From assembly GCF_002080045.1 (NCBI RefSeq), contig NZ_MUIN01000013.1, positions 197,645 to 261,644 on the forward strand: a stretch of DNA of 64,000 nt, read 5' to 3'. The notes below the pieces were generated by a model. That model did no database searches and was not told where the DNA came from. It saw only the letters and a list, made by a program, of their open reading frames with translations. Shown here piece after piece: positions 1-7,458 of the stretch (positions are counted from its first letter, which is position 1; each line of letters opens with the position of its first letter). Made by a program: the position numbers and the translations under genes. Source of the DNA: Pseudomonas sp. Bc-h. GTDB taxonomy: Bacteria > Pseudomonadota > Gammaproteobacteria > Pseudomonadales > Pseudomonadaceae.

Positions 1-511
1 GCGCAGCGTCGCCACCGTGAGCTTTAGCTAACGCCTGCGCCTGAGACAGATGCGCTTTGAGCTTTGGCAGAGTCTCGGTCGCAAAGGCCTTCAGGTCTGC
101 ATCTTTGCCGTTGGCAGCTTCTTCCTCGAACAGTTTGATCGTCGCTTCGTGAGCCTTGACCTGGTTGTTCGCGTAGGCCTGGTCAAAAGATTTCGCACTT
201 CGCAGTTCCAGGATCATGGCCTTAGCCTTGTCCATCAACTGAGCGTCGTCGGACACCTCCAGGTTCTTGGAGGTCGCGAGCGTTTTGAGCTTCTCGTTGG
301 CCGCGGAGTGATCCTTGATCATCATTTCAGCGAAGCTCTTCACGTCGGCAGAAGTACCTTTCTCCTGAGCGAGCTTGCCAGCTTCGACTTCGGCGACACC
401 CTTCGCCGACGCGTCTTCTACGAAGTCATCATTGTCTTGTGCTGCGAAAACTCCCTGGCTCGCCATACCGATAACAATCGCCAGCACTGAGGTACGTACT
501 AAGTGGGTCAT
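1..511 (-). CDS. DUF4142 family periplasmic protein (3' end outside window)
   Basis: The frame runs from ATG at 511 off the left edge, giving 170 codons with no stop, so the C-terminus is missing. A signal peptide (about residues 1-23, ending VFAAQ) precedes an alpha-helical region. The pattern EAGKLAQEKG, VKSFAEMMIKDHSAAN and the later VKAHEATIKLFEEEA is typical of the DUF4142 ferritin-like four-helix family. AAGGAA lies 8 bases before the ATG. Its biochemical role is unknown; family members are stress-linked envelope proteins in Pseudomonas. It is divergent from the YciF-like gene at 761, so the 250 bases between them should hold both promoters. The plus-strand frame opposite it is a shadow. 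Confidence 0.85.
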   Translation of the reverse strand, partial: MTHLVRTSVLAIVIGMASQGVFAAQDNDDFVEDASAKGVAEVEAGKLAQEKGTSADVKSFAEMMIKDHSAANEKLKTLATSKNLEVSDDAQLMDKAKAMILELRSAKSFDQAYANNQVKAHEATIKLFEEEAANGKDADLKAFATETLPKLKAHLSQAQALAKAHGGDAA

Positions 512-760
512 TTGCTCATTCCTTTACAGATGAAAAGTGGGTGCCCTAAGCACTTGAATCTCGACTGGCTAACCTTTTTGCGGTTCCGAAAAAATTCGCA
601 GACGGTCAGGATTACCGTCAGCGAACGTCAGAATGTGCATTTCGTCGGCTGACTTTCTAGAGGCTCGAACGTCTCTCAGCGGAGCAAGGTCGAGTAAGTA
701 ACTGGCGCGCAGTCGCTCAGTGAACCATCGACTAAACCTTCATTGGATGAGGATGCAATC

Positions 761-1261
761 ATGGCAAGAACCACCGTTGACGATCTGTTCATTCACGAAC
801 TGTCTGACGTTTATAGTGCGGAAAAGCAGATCACCAAGGCGCTTCCACGACTGGCGCGTGCGGCGACTAACCCTAAACTTTCTGAGGCGTTCACATCCCA
901 TCTGGAGGAGACTCAAGGTCAGATCGAACGCATTGATCAACTCGTTGAACAGGCCGGACTGAAGCTCAAACGCATGAAATGCGTGGCGATGGAAGGCTTG
1001 GTCGAAGAGAGCAAGGAATTGCTCGACGAAATCGAGAAAGGGGAGGTGCTCGACGCAGCGCTGATCGGTGCCTGCCAGAAAGTTGAGCACTACGAGATTG
1101 CCAGCTACGGCACTTTGATCGCAATGGCCAAACACCTTGGGATGACCGATGCGGCCAACCTGTTGGCCGAGACGCTGGCAGAAGAGAAAGCGGCTGACGA
1201 AAAACTTTCAGCCATTGCTGAGCAGGGTGGCAATCAAGCGGCGACGATGACCAAGAAGTAA
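761..1261 (+). CDS. YciF-like ferritin-like protein (DUF892)
   Basis: 166 aa. The start MARTTVDDLFIHELSDVYSAEKQ and the later EHYEIASYGTLIAMAKHLG are hallmarks of the DUF892/YciF ferritin-like family. These are four-helix bundles with Glu/His residues that could bind a di-metal centre. The frame opens earlier at a TTG (743), but ATG 761 is preceded by GAGG at good spacing and gives the family's normal N-terminus. YciF proteins are induced by osmotic and general stress; no enzyme activity is established. The manganese catalase gene follows on the same strand after 190 bases, which fits a stress cluster. Separate transcription is likely because of the gap. Confidence 0.9.
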   Translation: MARTTVDDLFIHELSDVYSAEKQITKALPRLARAATNPKLSEAFTSHLEETQGQIERIDQLVEQAGLKLKRMKCVAMEGLVEESKELLDEIEKGEVLDAALIGACQKVEHYEIASYGTLIAMAKHLGMTDAANLLAETLAEEKAADEKLSAIAEQGGNQAATMTKK

Positions 1262-1451
1262 AACGGTCTCGCTGGCTCTAGTTCCTTTTGAATCTGAAAG
1301 GGGGTGAACCCACTCAGCCACTACAGGTTTTTTGCGCTCATTCATAACCATGCCATAGGCATCTAAAGAACAGTTCCCGTACTGCCAGTTGCATGTATTT
1401 ATGCAGCGTGGAACTGCTCGTCTCAAGACAAGTTCTGATGGGAGAATGACC

Positions 1452-2336
1452 ATGTTTCTTCATAACAAAAGACTTCAATACACCGTACGAGTAGCTGAGC
1501 CCAACCCCGGTCTCGCTAACCTGCTTCTTGAGCAATTCGGTGGGGCCCAAGGTGAACTTGCAGCCGCAACTCGCTATTTCACCCAGGCACTGGCTGAGGA
1601 AGACCCAGGCCGCAAAGATTTGCTGCTAGACATCGCGACAGAAGAGTTAAGCCACCTGGAGATAATCGGCTCAATCATCGTGATGCTGAATAAGGGGGCC
1701 AAAGGCAAGATGGCGGAGGGCGTCCAGGAGGAGGGCGAGCTGTATAGAGATATCAACGGCGCGGGCAATGACTCTCACATCACCAGCCTGCTCTACGGTG
1801 GAGGGGCCCCGTTGGTCAACTCTGCGGGTGTGCCCTGGACGGCGGCATACATCGATACCATCGGTGAGCCTACGGCTGATTTCCGCTCGAACATCGCTGC
1901 TGAAGCCCGCGCAAAGATCGTCTACGAACGGCTAATGAACGTCACGACTGATCCTGGTATCAAAGACGCGCTTGGCTTTCTGATGACGCGAGAGATCGCT
2001 CACCAACTGTCGTTCGAAAAAGCGCTCCACTCCATCCAGCCAAACTTCCCTCAGGGCAAGCTGCCTGGAATGCCAGAGTTCTCCCGAACCTATTACAGCA
2101 TGTCCAACGGCGAACCGGCTGTGCGTGGCCCATGGAATAGCGAAGAAGAGTTTGATTTCGTCGAGCATCCTCAACCCGCTGTAGACGGAGGCGATGGCAC
2201 CGCCTCGGTGAGCTTAAGCGAAGACGACTCGGTGACGCTCACGATGCTCAAGGAGCGGACAAAGTCTGATACCGACAGTGATCCCATGACAGGAGCTGAC
2301 TTGGGCTCGGGCTTGGCTCAAGGCGTGCGCGAGTGA
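1452..2336 (+). CDS. Manganese (non-haem) catalase
   Basis: 294 aa. The protein begins MFLHNKRLQYTVRVAEPNPGLANLLLEQFGGAQGELAAATRY, then has TEELSHLEIIG (about residues 59-69) and, after residue 150, EARAKIVYERLMNVT and MTREIAHQLSFEKAL. These Glu/His pairs are the di-manganese ligands of the Mn-catalase family. It should disproportionate hydrogen peroxide in the cytoplasm. In-frame ATGs exist upstream (1389, 1446), but GGGAG at 1440-1444 positions ATG 1452. The last ~50 residues are acidic and low in complexity. It sits between a YciF-like gene and a small unknown gene, a usual Pseudomonas stress grouping. Confidence 0.93.
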   Translation: MFLHNKRLQYTVRVAEPNPGLANLLLEQFGGAQGELAAATRYFTQALAEEDPGRKDLLLDIATEELSHLEIIGSIIVMLNKGAKGKMAEGVQEEGELYRDINGAGNDSHITSLLYGGGAPLVNSAGVPWTAAYIDTIGEPTADFRSNIAAEARAKIVYERLMNVTTDPGIKDALGFLMTREIAHQLSFEKALHSIQPNFPQGKLPGMPEFSRTYYSMSNGEPAVRGPWNSEEEFDFVEHPQPAVDGGDGTASVSLSEDDSVTLTMLKERTKSDTDSDPMTGADLGSGLAQGVRE

Positions 2337-2407
2337 ATTGTAAATTTGAGATTGCGACGTTCCCTTGCCGGGCAATAGGTGTAATGAACGATTGAGAGGG
2401 TATGGCT

Positions 2408-2605
2408 ATGAGCGTATCGACAATGACAAGCACGGTCAGCGACGACGATGTAATGGGGCGCCAGGCGAATTATGAGCCTTATCTTCGGCGCTTTGAGGCT
2501 GAAGCGATGGCACTGGAAAGAGGTTTTAAAACCGCACTGTTCATAGAGCAGTTCAAGGCAGGTTTGTTGCCGAATGCGGGTCGTGACAGTCATCGCCTGC
2601 AATGA
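2408..2605 (+). CDS. Small hypothetical protein
   Basis: 65 aa, rich in charged residues, with a helical centre (YEPYLRRFEAEAMALERGFKTALFIEQFKAG). An ATG at 2402 is in frame, but GAGAGGG ends only a base before it and is correctly spaced for ATG 2408. No signal peptide or known motif is visible. It starts about 70 bases after the catalase stop on the same strand and is followed by a strong terminator, so it may be the last gene of that unit. Function unknown. Confidence 0.55.
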   Translation: MSVSTMTSTVSDDDVMGRQANYEPYLRRFEAEAMALERGFKTALFIEQFKAGLLPNAGRDSHRLQ

Positions 2606-2696
2606 ATGCCGTTTATCTCCTTTTCATGAAATGTCGACAACGAGAGGGATGGCCCACTCTCGAACTCATTGAGGATCATGAGTAACTCCCTCACTT

Positions 2697-2722
2697 GCCC
2701 GCATCCGATGCGGGCTTTTTTT
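2697..2722 (+). terminator. Rho-independent terminator
   Basis: GCCCGCAT, loop CCG, ATGCGGGC (8-bp perfect stem), followed by a run of seven T. It would end transcription of the catalase and small-ORF unit. Confidence 0.9.
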
Positions 2723-3063
2723 GCGCTGATACTGGCTAAGCGTCACGACGGGTTTCTTTTCGCTAACGTCGGTGGGCAACAGCGGACGCAGCATCGGGCT
2801 GGAGGTTGAAAGCAGGTAAGCGTCCGGTAAAGACGCCTTCCTGACGCCAACGCCCTTATAGCTGAGATCGGGTAGTAGACTACGCCGCACGCTTGCGACG
2901 CTTTAGCTGGCGCTGAGATTGAGCGGATGCTTGAACGGCGTGACGTGGCCTTGGCCGCGATACAGAACAGGATAGGAAGTTCGCGGCCTCATCCGGACGC
3001 TGAGTTAGGCACGCGTCTGCATCGCCCTGTTTATGTAAACAGATGAGTTTAGCGACTAGATCA
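2723..3063. other. Intergenic stretch without a convincing gene
   Basis: About 340 bases between the terminator and the F420-type oxidoreductase. A 74-aa minus frame and a 39-codon plus frame (about 2927-3046, MLERRDVALAAIQ...) exist, but neither has a ribosome-binding site or a recognisable family. It could be the remnant of a decayed gene. I cannot assign it. Confidence 0.4.
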
Positions 3064-3098
3064 ATTAGGCGAAATTCTCGTAAAGAATCCCGCCTAAT
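3064..3098 (-). terminator. Hairpin after the oxidoreductase gene
   Basis: Outer arms ATTAGGCG/CGCCTAAT with an inner stem ATTCT/AGAAT. It begins 7 bases past the stop of the minus-strand gene at 3106. There is no clear T-run, so termination would be weak or the element may stabilise the mRNA end. Confidence 0.6.
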
Positions 3099-3105
3099 CC
3101 GGTAA

Positions 3106-3840
3106 TCAGGCCGTCATAGCGCGATTCGTGGCAACAATTTGCTCATGTGTAAACTGACTGCCGGGAGTCATGAACTTGGCAATCAAGGCATCGCGGTTTT
3201 GGGGCGCCCGTGCCTTGCCTGCCGCCTCCAGCGCCATCTTCAGCTCCGGCAATGTCAGCTCGGTGCAGTAGGCTGGTGTTCCTGGTTGCTGACGCCACGA
3301 ATCTTCAAGGTTACCAGCGGCAAGCGCGATAAAGCCCGTATCCTCAACGAGATCCTGCGCGATGGCCTCAGCATGAACGTCATCCCCTGCTACAGGTAAG
3401 GCAATGCGTGTCGAAGATCCAGTTGGTTGCCGATTGTCGGCAAGAGTCGCTGCAAGAACGGCGTTCCAGGCCTTAACGACCGGGCGGCCAATCTGCTCGC
3501 TTACCCAAACGCTCTCAGGCTTGCCGTCGTCAACTTCTTTGATTGCCCCGTCGCGTCCCGGATAGTAATTGGACGTGTCAATGACAACGGTTTTCTCGGG
3601 GACATTCTTTAACGTCTGTTTAAGATCTGGATATTTTGCGAAGGGTATCGAGAGGATTACAACGTCTACCTCTGACACCGCCTCTTCCTTGGTCACAGCG
3701 TGTGCGCCGATTTCACTGACTAGGTTTTGAAGGCTTTCAGGGCCTTTCGAATTTGCCAGCTTAACTTCATGGCCGCACGCGACGAGCTTGCGGGCAAGGG
3801 TAGCCCCAATATTGCCGGCGCCGATAATTCCGATTTTCAT
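3106..3840 (-). CDS. F420-type NADP oxidoreductase (NADPH-dependent reductase)
   Basis: 244 aa. The Rossmann motif KIGIIGAGNIGATLARKL at the very N-terminus and NSKGPESL at the end of beta-2 match the coenzyme-F420-dependent NADP oxidoreductase fold. In pseudomonads, which lack F420, these are NADPH-binding reductases of unknown substrate. GGAGG sits 7 bases before ATG 3840; the frame extends 9 codons upstream but lacks a better site. It is the last of three minus-strand genes (MarR-type regulator, nitroreductase, this gene), which probably form a small redox-responsive cluster. The exact substrate cannot be read from sequence. Confidence 0.82.
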   Translation of the reverse strand: MKIGIIGAGNIGATLARKLVACGHEVKLANSKGPESLQNLVSEIGAHAVTKEEAVSEVDVVILSIPFAKYPDLKQTLKNVPEKTVVIDTSNYYPGRDGAIKEVDDGKPESVWVSEQIGRPVVKAWNAVLAATLADNRQPTGSSTRIALPVAGDDVHAEAIAQDLVEDTGFIALAAGNLEDSWRQQPGTPAYCTELTLPELKMALEAAGKARAPQNRDALIAKFMTPGSQFTHEQIVATNRAMTA

Positions 3841-3975
3841 TTCAATAACCTCCTCACCTACAACCAATATTCAAGTTGCTGCCTGGCTAGGTGTGCGAAT
3901 GAACCAAGCGTGTCGCGAAGCCGCTGCGATCTGGGGTGAGCACGCATGTCGCTTGACTCAGGTAAATACGACTCT

Positions 3976-4692
3976 TCAAGAATGAAAGGTTACGCTGTCG
4001 GTAATCGGCACACGATCCATATGCATGCGGTTGCCAGGAGCACTTTCGTCCGGGTAGCCGAATGACATTCCAAACAGCATTTTCATTTCTTCGGATATGC
4101 CTAGCACCTCTCGGATCGTACCTGCATAGAACCCAAGCGAGGTTTGCGGAATGCCGCCTAACCCTCGGGCAGCAAGCGACAGTAGGAAGGTCTGCCCATA
4201 CATGCCAATGTCGCCAGCAGTGCGAACGTTGTCCCCAAAGACAGGCATGAATAAAAAAACAGCCTGGGGCGCGTTGAAAAAGGACAAGTTCAAAGCCGCC
4301 GCTCGCCGCCGCCCCTCTTTGTCTTCGCGCTTAACGTTCATGGCCTCATAGTAGGCTTTGCCCTGCGCATTCTTGCGTTCCCCATAAGGGCCGTAAAAAG
4401 CACCCATATCGAACGAGAAGTCAGGTGTGAACTCTCCGGCATTGTTTTTCGCGTGGAGGGTTTGCGAAAGCTCGATCAATTTTTGGCCACGGACAATATG
4501 GACGTCCCATGGCTGGGTGTTGCAGTTGGAGGGGGCGCACTGGGCATCTTTCAACACCTCCTGGAGGATGTGGTCGGGCACAGGAGTGTCTAAAAAGCCA
4601 CGAAAAGACCGCCTAGTGCGGGCCGTCTTTTGAAACGGTAGGGTGTCATCCAGCGCTGCATCAGCATCGAACCTAGCCATTGAAATAGTCAT
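3976..4692 (-). CDS. Nitroreductase family protein (FMN-dependent)
   Basis: 238 aa. The N-terminal TRRSFRGFLDTPVPDHIL and APSNCNTQPWDVHIV are the FMN-binding signature of the NfsB/nitroreductase superfamily. GIPQTSLGFY and MSFGYPDESAPGNRMHMDR form the C-terminal half. It should be a homodimeric flavoenzyme reducing nitro groups or quinones with NAD(P)H. AGAGGAA lies 4-5 bases before ATG 4692; a start 6 codons earlier is less likely. Directly upstream (30 bases) is a MarR/OhrR-like regulator on the same strand, which is a plausible repressor of this gene. Confidence 0.88.
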   Translation of the reverse strand: MTISMARFDADAALDDTLPFQKTARTRRSFRGFLDTPVPDHILQEVLKDAQCAPSNCNTQPWDVHIVRGQKLIELSQTLHAKNNAGEFTPDFSFDMGAFYGPYGERKNAQGKAYYEAMNVKREDKEGRRRAAALNLSFFNAPQAVFLFMPVFGDNVRTAGDIGMYGQTFLLSLAARGLGGIPQTSLGFYAGTIREVLGISEEMKMLFGMSFGYPDESAPGNRMHMDRVPITDSVTFHS

Positions 4693-4722
4693 GAGTTCCT
4701 CTTTGAGCAAATGTATGAATTT

Positions 4723-5154
4723 TCAGTCGGTTGCCGGATGGCCAAGCGCATCAAGAGTGTGCCGAAGCTCATCAATGCCCAGCTCATCGAGCTGGCAAGC
4801 TGACCTGATTTTGCTAGTAATTCCCCGTATGTCGGCTTCCAACAAGCGGCTCTTGGCGGTCAAGTCGACGATTACGCGACGCTCATCGGCAGGATCCCGC
4901 GTGCGAGTGACGAGCCCAGCAGCCTCAAGCCGCTTCAGCAATGGCGTTATTGTTCCAGCGTCCATTGCCAGGCAGGTTCCAAGCGCACCCACTGAAAGTG
5001 GCGAGCCGTTTAGAAGCTCCAGAATGACGAGATACTGCGGGAAGGTCAGGCCCAACGGTTCAAGAAAAGGTTTGTGCAATCGCACCACGCGATTCGCCGC
5101 CGCATAGAGCGAAAACGATAGCTGGGTACCAACCCGCTTCCGGTTCGAGGTCAT
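4723..5154 (-). CDS. MarR-family regulator, OhrR-like but lacking the sensing cysteine
   Basis: 143 aa. The body closely follows the OhrR pattern: RPLLEPLGLTYPQYL becomes KPFLEPLGLTFPQYLVI, then DAGTITPLLKRLEAAGLVTRTRDPADERRVIV (winged helix and wing). OhrR proteins sense organic peroxides with a cysteine in an N-terminal LCFALY motif. Here that motif reads LSFSLYAAANR, so the cysteine is replaced by serine. The frame opens at 5277, but family alignment and the promoter-like palindromes at 5158-5187 favour ATG 5154. It probably represses itself and the downstream nitroreductase and reductase; the ligand is unknown. Confidence 0.85.
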   Translation of the reverse strand: MTSNRKRVGTQLSFSLYAAANRVVRLHKPFLEPLGLTFPQYLVILELLNGSPLSVGALGTCLAMDAGTITPLLKRLEAAGLVTRTRDPADERRVIVDLTAKSRLLEADIRGITSKIRSACQLDELGIDELRHTLDALGHPATD

Positions 5155-5157
5155 TTC

Positions 5158-5187
5158 ATAGCTCGCTATTGTATAGTGCGCGATATA
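5158..5187. promoter_or_regulatory. Candidate MarR operator (two palindromes)
   Basis: ATAGC-TC-GCTAT (5158-5169) is a perfect inverted repeat. TATAGTGCGCGATATA (5172-5187) is a near-palindrome. Both lie immediately upstream of the MarR-family start and overlap a TATACAAT -10-like element on the minus strand. This placement is typical of an autoregulatory operator. Confidence 0.5.
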
Positions 5188-5453
5188 TTCTCGAAAGGAA
5201 GCACTGATGTCAACCGACGCCGTCCGCCGCCATAGGACGTCCGGATCTGGTTCAGTAGACGTAGCTCTCGCAGACATCTCATGATGGATGACGGTGCGTG
5301 GGAATTGTGACGGAATGGCGCACGTTTGGGCCTCTGACGTATCTCGGCGGTTGCCGTTGGCGGAACGACCGCCTTCAGCTTCGGATTACGCGCGACCCTG
5401 AACTCGACCTCATCTGGTGTGTAGCCGGGCGATATCCAACTGCCGGTCTCCTC

Positions 5454-6056
5454 CTATCGCAGATACCCAGGCGTTAGATAGTTAAACCAAAACAAGATCA
5501 CGCTAACCAGTGTTGTCACCAACAGTAATAAACCTACACCCCATGCGCATGCAGCATAGAGATAGCCCTGTTGCTCATCTTTAAGCCTCATGAATGTCGA
5601 GATCCCGATGAACAACAGGTAAGTCGAGTACGCGGACGCTAGAAGCAATACTGCAACCGCCAACCAGCGGCTAGGGTACAAAGCTCCCAGACCTGCTACA
5701 AAGAGCGGAGTCGCGGTGTAGGCCGCGAATCCGATGCACTGATTCAAGGTGGGCCTTGCATCGAATGATCGCGACATCCAGCGAATGAATCCACCCATAA
5801 GCGCGCTACCCATCAGGATGCTGCAGTAGAAAAGCACGCACAGCTGAAACGCACTTGTCGGCTGCAACATCACTTTCTCGTCGCCTACGAGGCTCCATCC
5901 CACCTGCGTAGTCCCAACATACAGTGCTATTACAGGGATCAACGCAAGAAGCACCAGATGAGCCAGATAGTGACGAGGATGGTCTGCCTCCTCATCACGG
6001 ATATTCCTCCAGGCGTGGCCTGGATGAGTAAAAAGGTCTATCAAATGCATAGACAT
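5454..6056 (-). CDS. Yip1-family inner-membrane protein
   Basis: 200 aa. It begins HLIDLFTHPGHAWRNIRDEE, the amphipathic start shared by bacterial Yip1-domain (YohC-like) proteins, and has about five hydrophobic segments (residues ~31-48, 68-90, 107-125, 130-152, 165-190). GGAGGG at good spacing supports ATG 6056. The function of bacterial members is unknown. Neighbours do not show an obvious operon. Confidence 0.82.
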   Translation of the reverse strand: MSMHLIDLFTHPGHAWRNIRDEEADHPRHYLAHLVLLALIPVIALYVGTTQVGWSLVGDEKVMLQPTSAFQLCVLFYCSILMGSALMGGFIRWMSRSFDARPTLNQCIGFAAYTATPLFVAGLGALYPSRWLAVAVLLLASAYSTYLLFIGISTFMRLKDEQQGYLYAACAWGVGLLLLVTTLVSVILFWFNYLTPGYLR

Positions 6057-6184
6057 GTCGCGACCCTCCGTAACTTGAGTTTCAGAAACCAGCTCGTTCC
6101 ATGCCAGTGATGAGGCTTGTCATTATTGGGCTCAAAGAGGGCGCAGGGAATTCCAGCAAGCTGCCGAACGGTATGCAGATTGAG

Positions 6185-6427
6185 CTAGAGATTACCGGTC
6201 TCGCCGGTGGCCTCGGCCAAGGTGGCAAGAGCAGTTTCCATCTCGGTGATCGAGCCATTGAGGTTGCTGAAGCACTCGCAGAGCGATTGCTCTGAATCAA
6301 CGGTCTGGTGGCCCTCCAACTGGCCAACCTGTGCGAGTTCTACCCGTTCAAGCTCGCCTACCGCTTCTCGAAGTGATCGCAGCATGGCGGCAACTCTTTT
6401 CATCTGGCTGTTTCTGATCTCGCTCAT
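6185..6427 (-). CDS. Small hypothetical protein, helical
   Basis: 80 aa, mostly predicted helix with heptad-like spacing (MLRSLREAVGELERVELAQVG, later FSNLNGSITEMETALATLAEATG). It is leucine- and glutamate-rich, so it may be a small coiled coil. No ribosome-binding site is convincing for ATG 6427 or the internal ATG 6403. Overlapping frames on both strands are compositionally poorer. It lies on the minus strand upstream of the Yip1 gene. Function unknown; coding status uncertain. Confidence 0.45.
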   Translation of the reverse strand: MSEIRNSQMKRVAAMLRSLREAVGELERVELAQVGQLEGHQTVDSEQSLCECFSNLNGSITEMETALATLAEATGETGNL

Positions 6428-6751
6428 GGGACACCGGAAGTCGGGCGGGCTTGACTATTCGGACACCACGCGTGCCCTTAGTGTGCAGCTAATTTGGCGT
6501 GCATTCGATTGATAACGACAGCGGGACCTGTGGCTCGCCCCATCGCTTCAGAGGCCGCTGCGGGAGAGACGCAGCGGGCAGGGGTGGTTGAGTCTCTAAT
6601 CAAACTGATGACATTTGCTGTTGAACTCAAAGGCTACATTTTGCTCAACCTAGCAAGGCGCGCTGACGGTATGGTCGTAAAGACCTTGAATAGGCACCTC
6701 GGTCCCTGATCGTGCTGATCAAGTACCCAACACAAACACTGAGGATGCGTC
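6428..6751. other. Intergenic region
   Basis: 324 bases upstream of the cyclodeaminase-like gene. A 71-codon frame beginning with TTG (6494) exists but has no ribosome-binding site or recognisable motif. I see no strong terminator. It should contain the promoter of the gene at 6752. Confidence 0.4.
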
Positions 6752-7327
6752 ATGAGCGTGTGGTCATGCACTCTGAATTCGTTCTGCGATCAAGTGGCTT
6801 CGTCAGCCCCCATACCAAGCTGCGGAGCCACCGCATGCGTGTGTGCGAGTCTGGCCCTGGCGCTCCTGCAGATGGCGATTCGAAAGTCTTACGATCAGGA
6901 ACAAACCGACAGCGAGCTAGATCTCGACGTTATTAAAGGGCAGCAGTTGCTGACCGTGATGAAGGCACATGCTGACAACGACATGCGAACTTTCGGCGCC
7001 TTTATCGAGGATGCCGGGACAGGATCTTCTCGTCACAGTCGCCAGCATGCGCTTGACATAACCTTAGGTTCATTAGCCGCTGCGCGGTCCTGCTATGAGG
7101 GTATCGTGCTTGCGCAAAGCGCTGTTTCAAACGTAAAGAGAGCATTGCAGTGCGACGTGGTCTCGTCTGCTTTGATGATGCACGCCAGCCTTTCTGCGCT
7201 TCTCATAAACGTTGATATGGATGCAGCCAATCTTCCTGCCTCCAGCCAGACAACCGAGCTGATGCGCGCCCGTGCAGACTTACAGTCACAGGCAGATGAA
7301 TTACTGGCACGTCTGCGGGGGGTATAG
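6752..7327 (+). CDS. Stand-alone cyclodeaminase/cyclohydrolase domain protein (FTCD_C-like)
   Basis: 191 aa. The start SVWSCTLNSFCDQVASSAPIPSCGATACVCASLALALLQMA follows the FTCD C-terminal domain pattern (L..FLDEVASSSPTPGGGS.AALSGALGAAL..MV). The family forms all-helical dimers that act on 5-formimino-tetrahydrofolate or methenyl-tetrahydrofolate. In this copy the usual PGGGS glycines are partly replaced (IPSCGA), so folate binding is uncertain. GAGG lies 7 bases before the ATG. No folate or histidine genes are nearby, so the role is unclear. Confidence 0.72.
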   Translation: MSVWSCTLNSFCDQVASSAPIPSCGATACVCASLALALLQMAIRKSYDQEQTDSELDLDVIKGQQLLTVMKAHADNDMRTFGAFIEDAGTGSSRHSRQHALDITLGSLAAARSCYEGIVLAQSAVSNVKRALQCDVVSSALMMHASLSALLINVDMDAANLPASSQTTELMRARADLQSQADELLARLRGV

Positions 7328-7458
7328 CGCTCGGCCAATGCGTGGGATTGCGCTGAGCTCGGTTCTCAGGATGCGATTGGTAAGAGGGATTTTTCAATGG
7401 CTCCCTGGTCTATCGGCTAAGGCGGGTCTGCTCAAGTGCCACCAGCGCGTCGTTGTTC

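Noticed and set aside
5206..5283. 25-codon plus-strand frame MSTDAVRRHR... divergent from the MarR gene
   Set aside because: It has AAGGAA before its ATG, but the peptide is short, low in complexity and overlaps the non-coding 5' side of the MarR gene; too weak to list.
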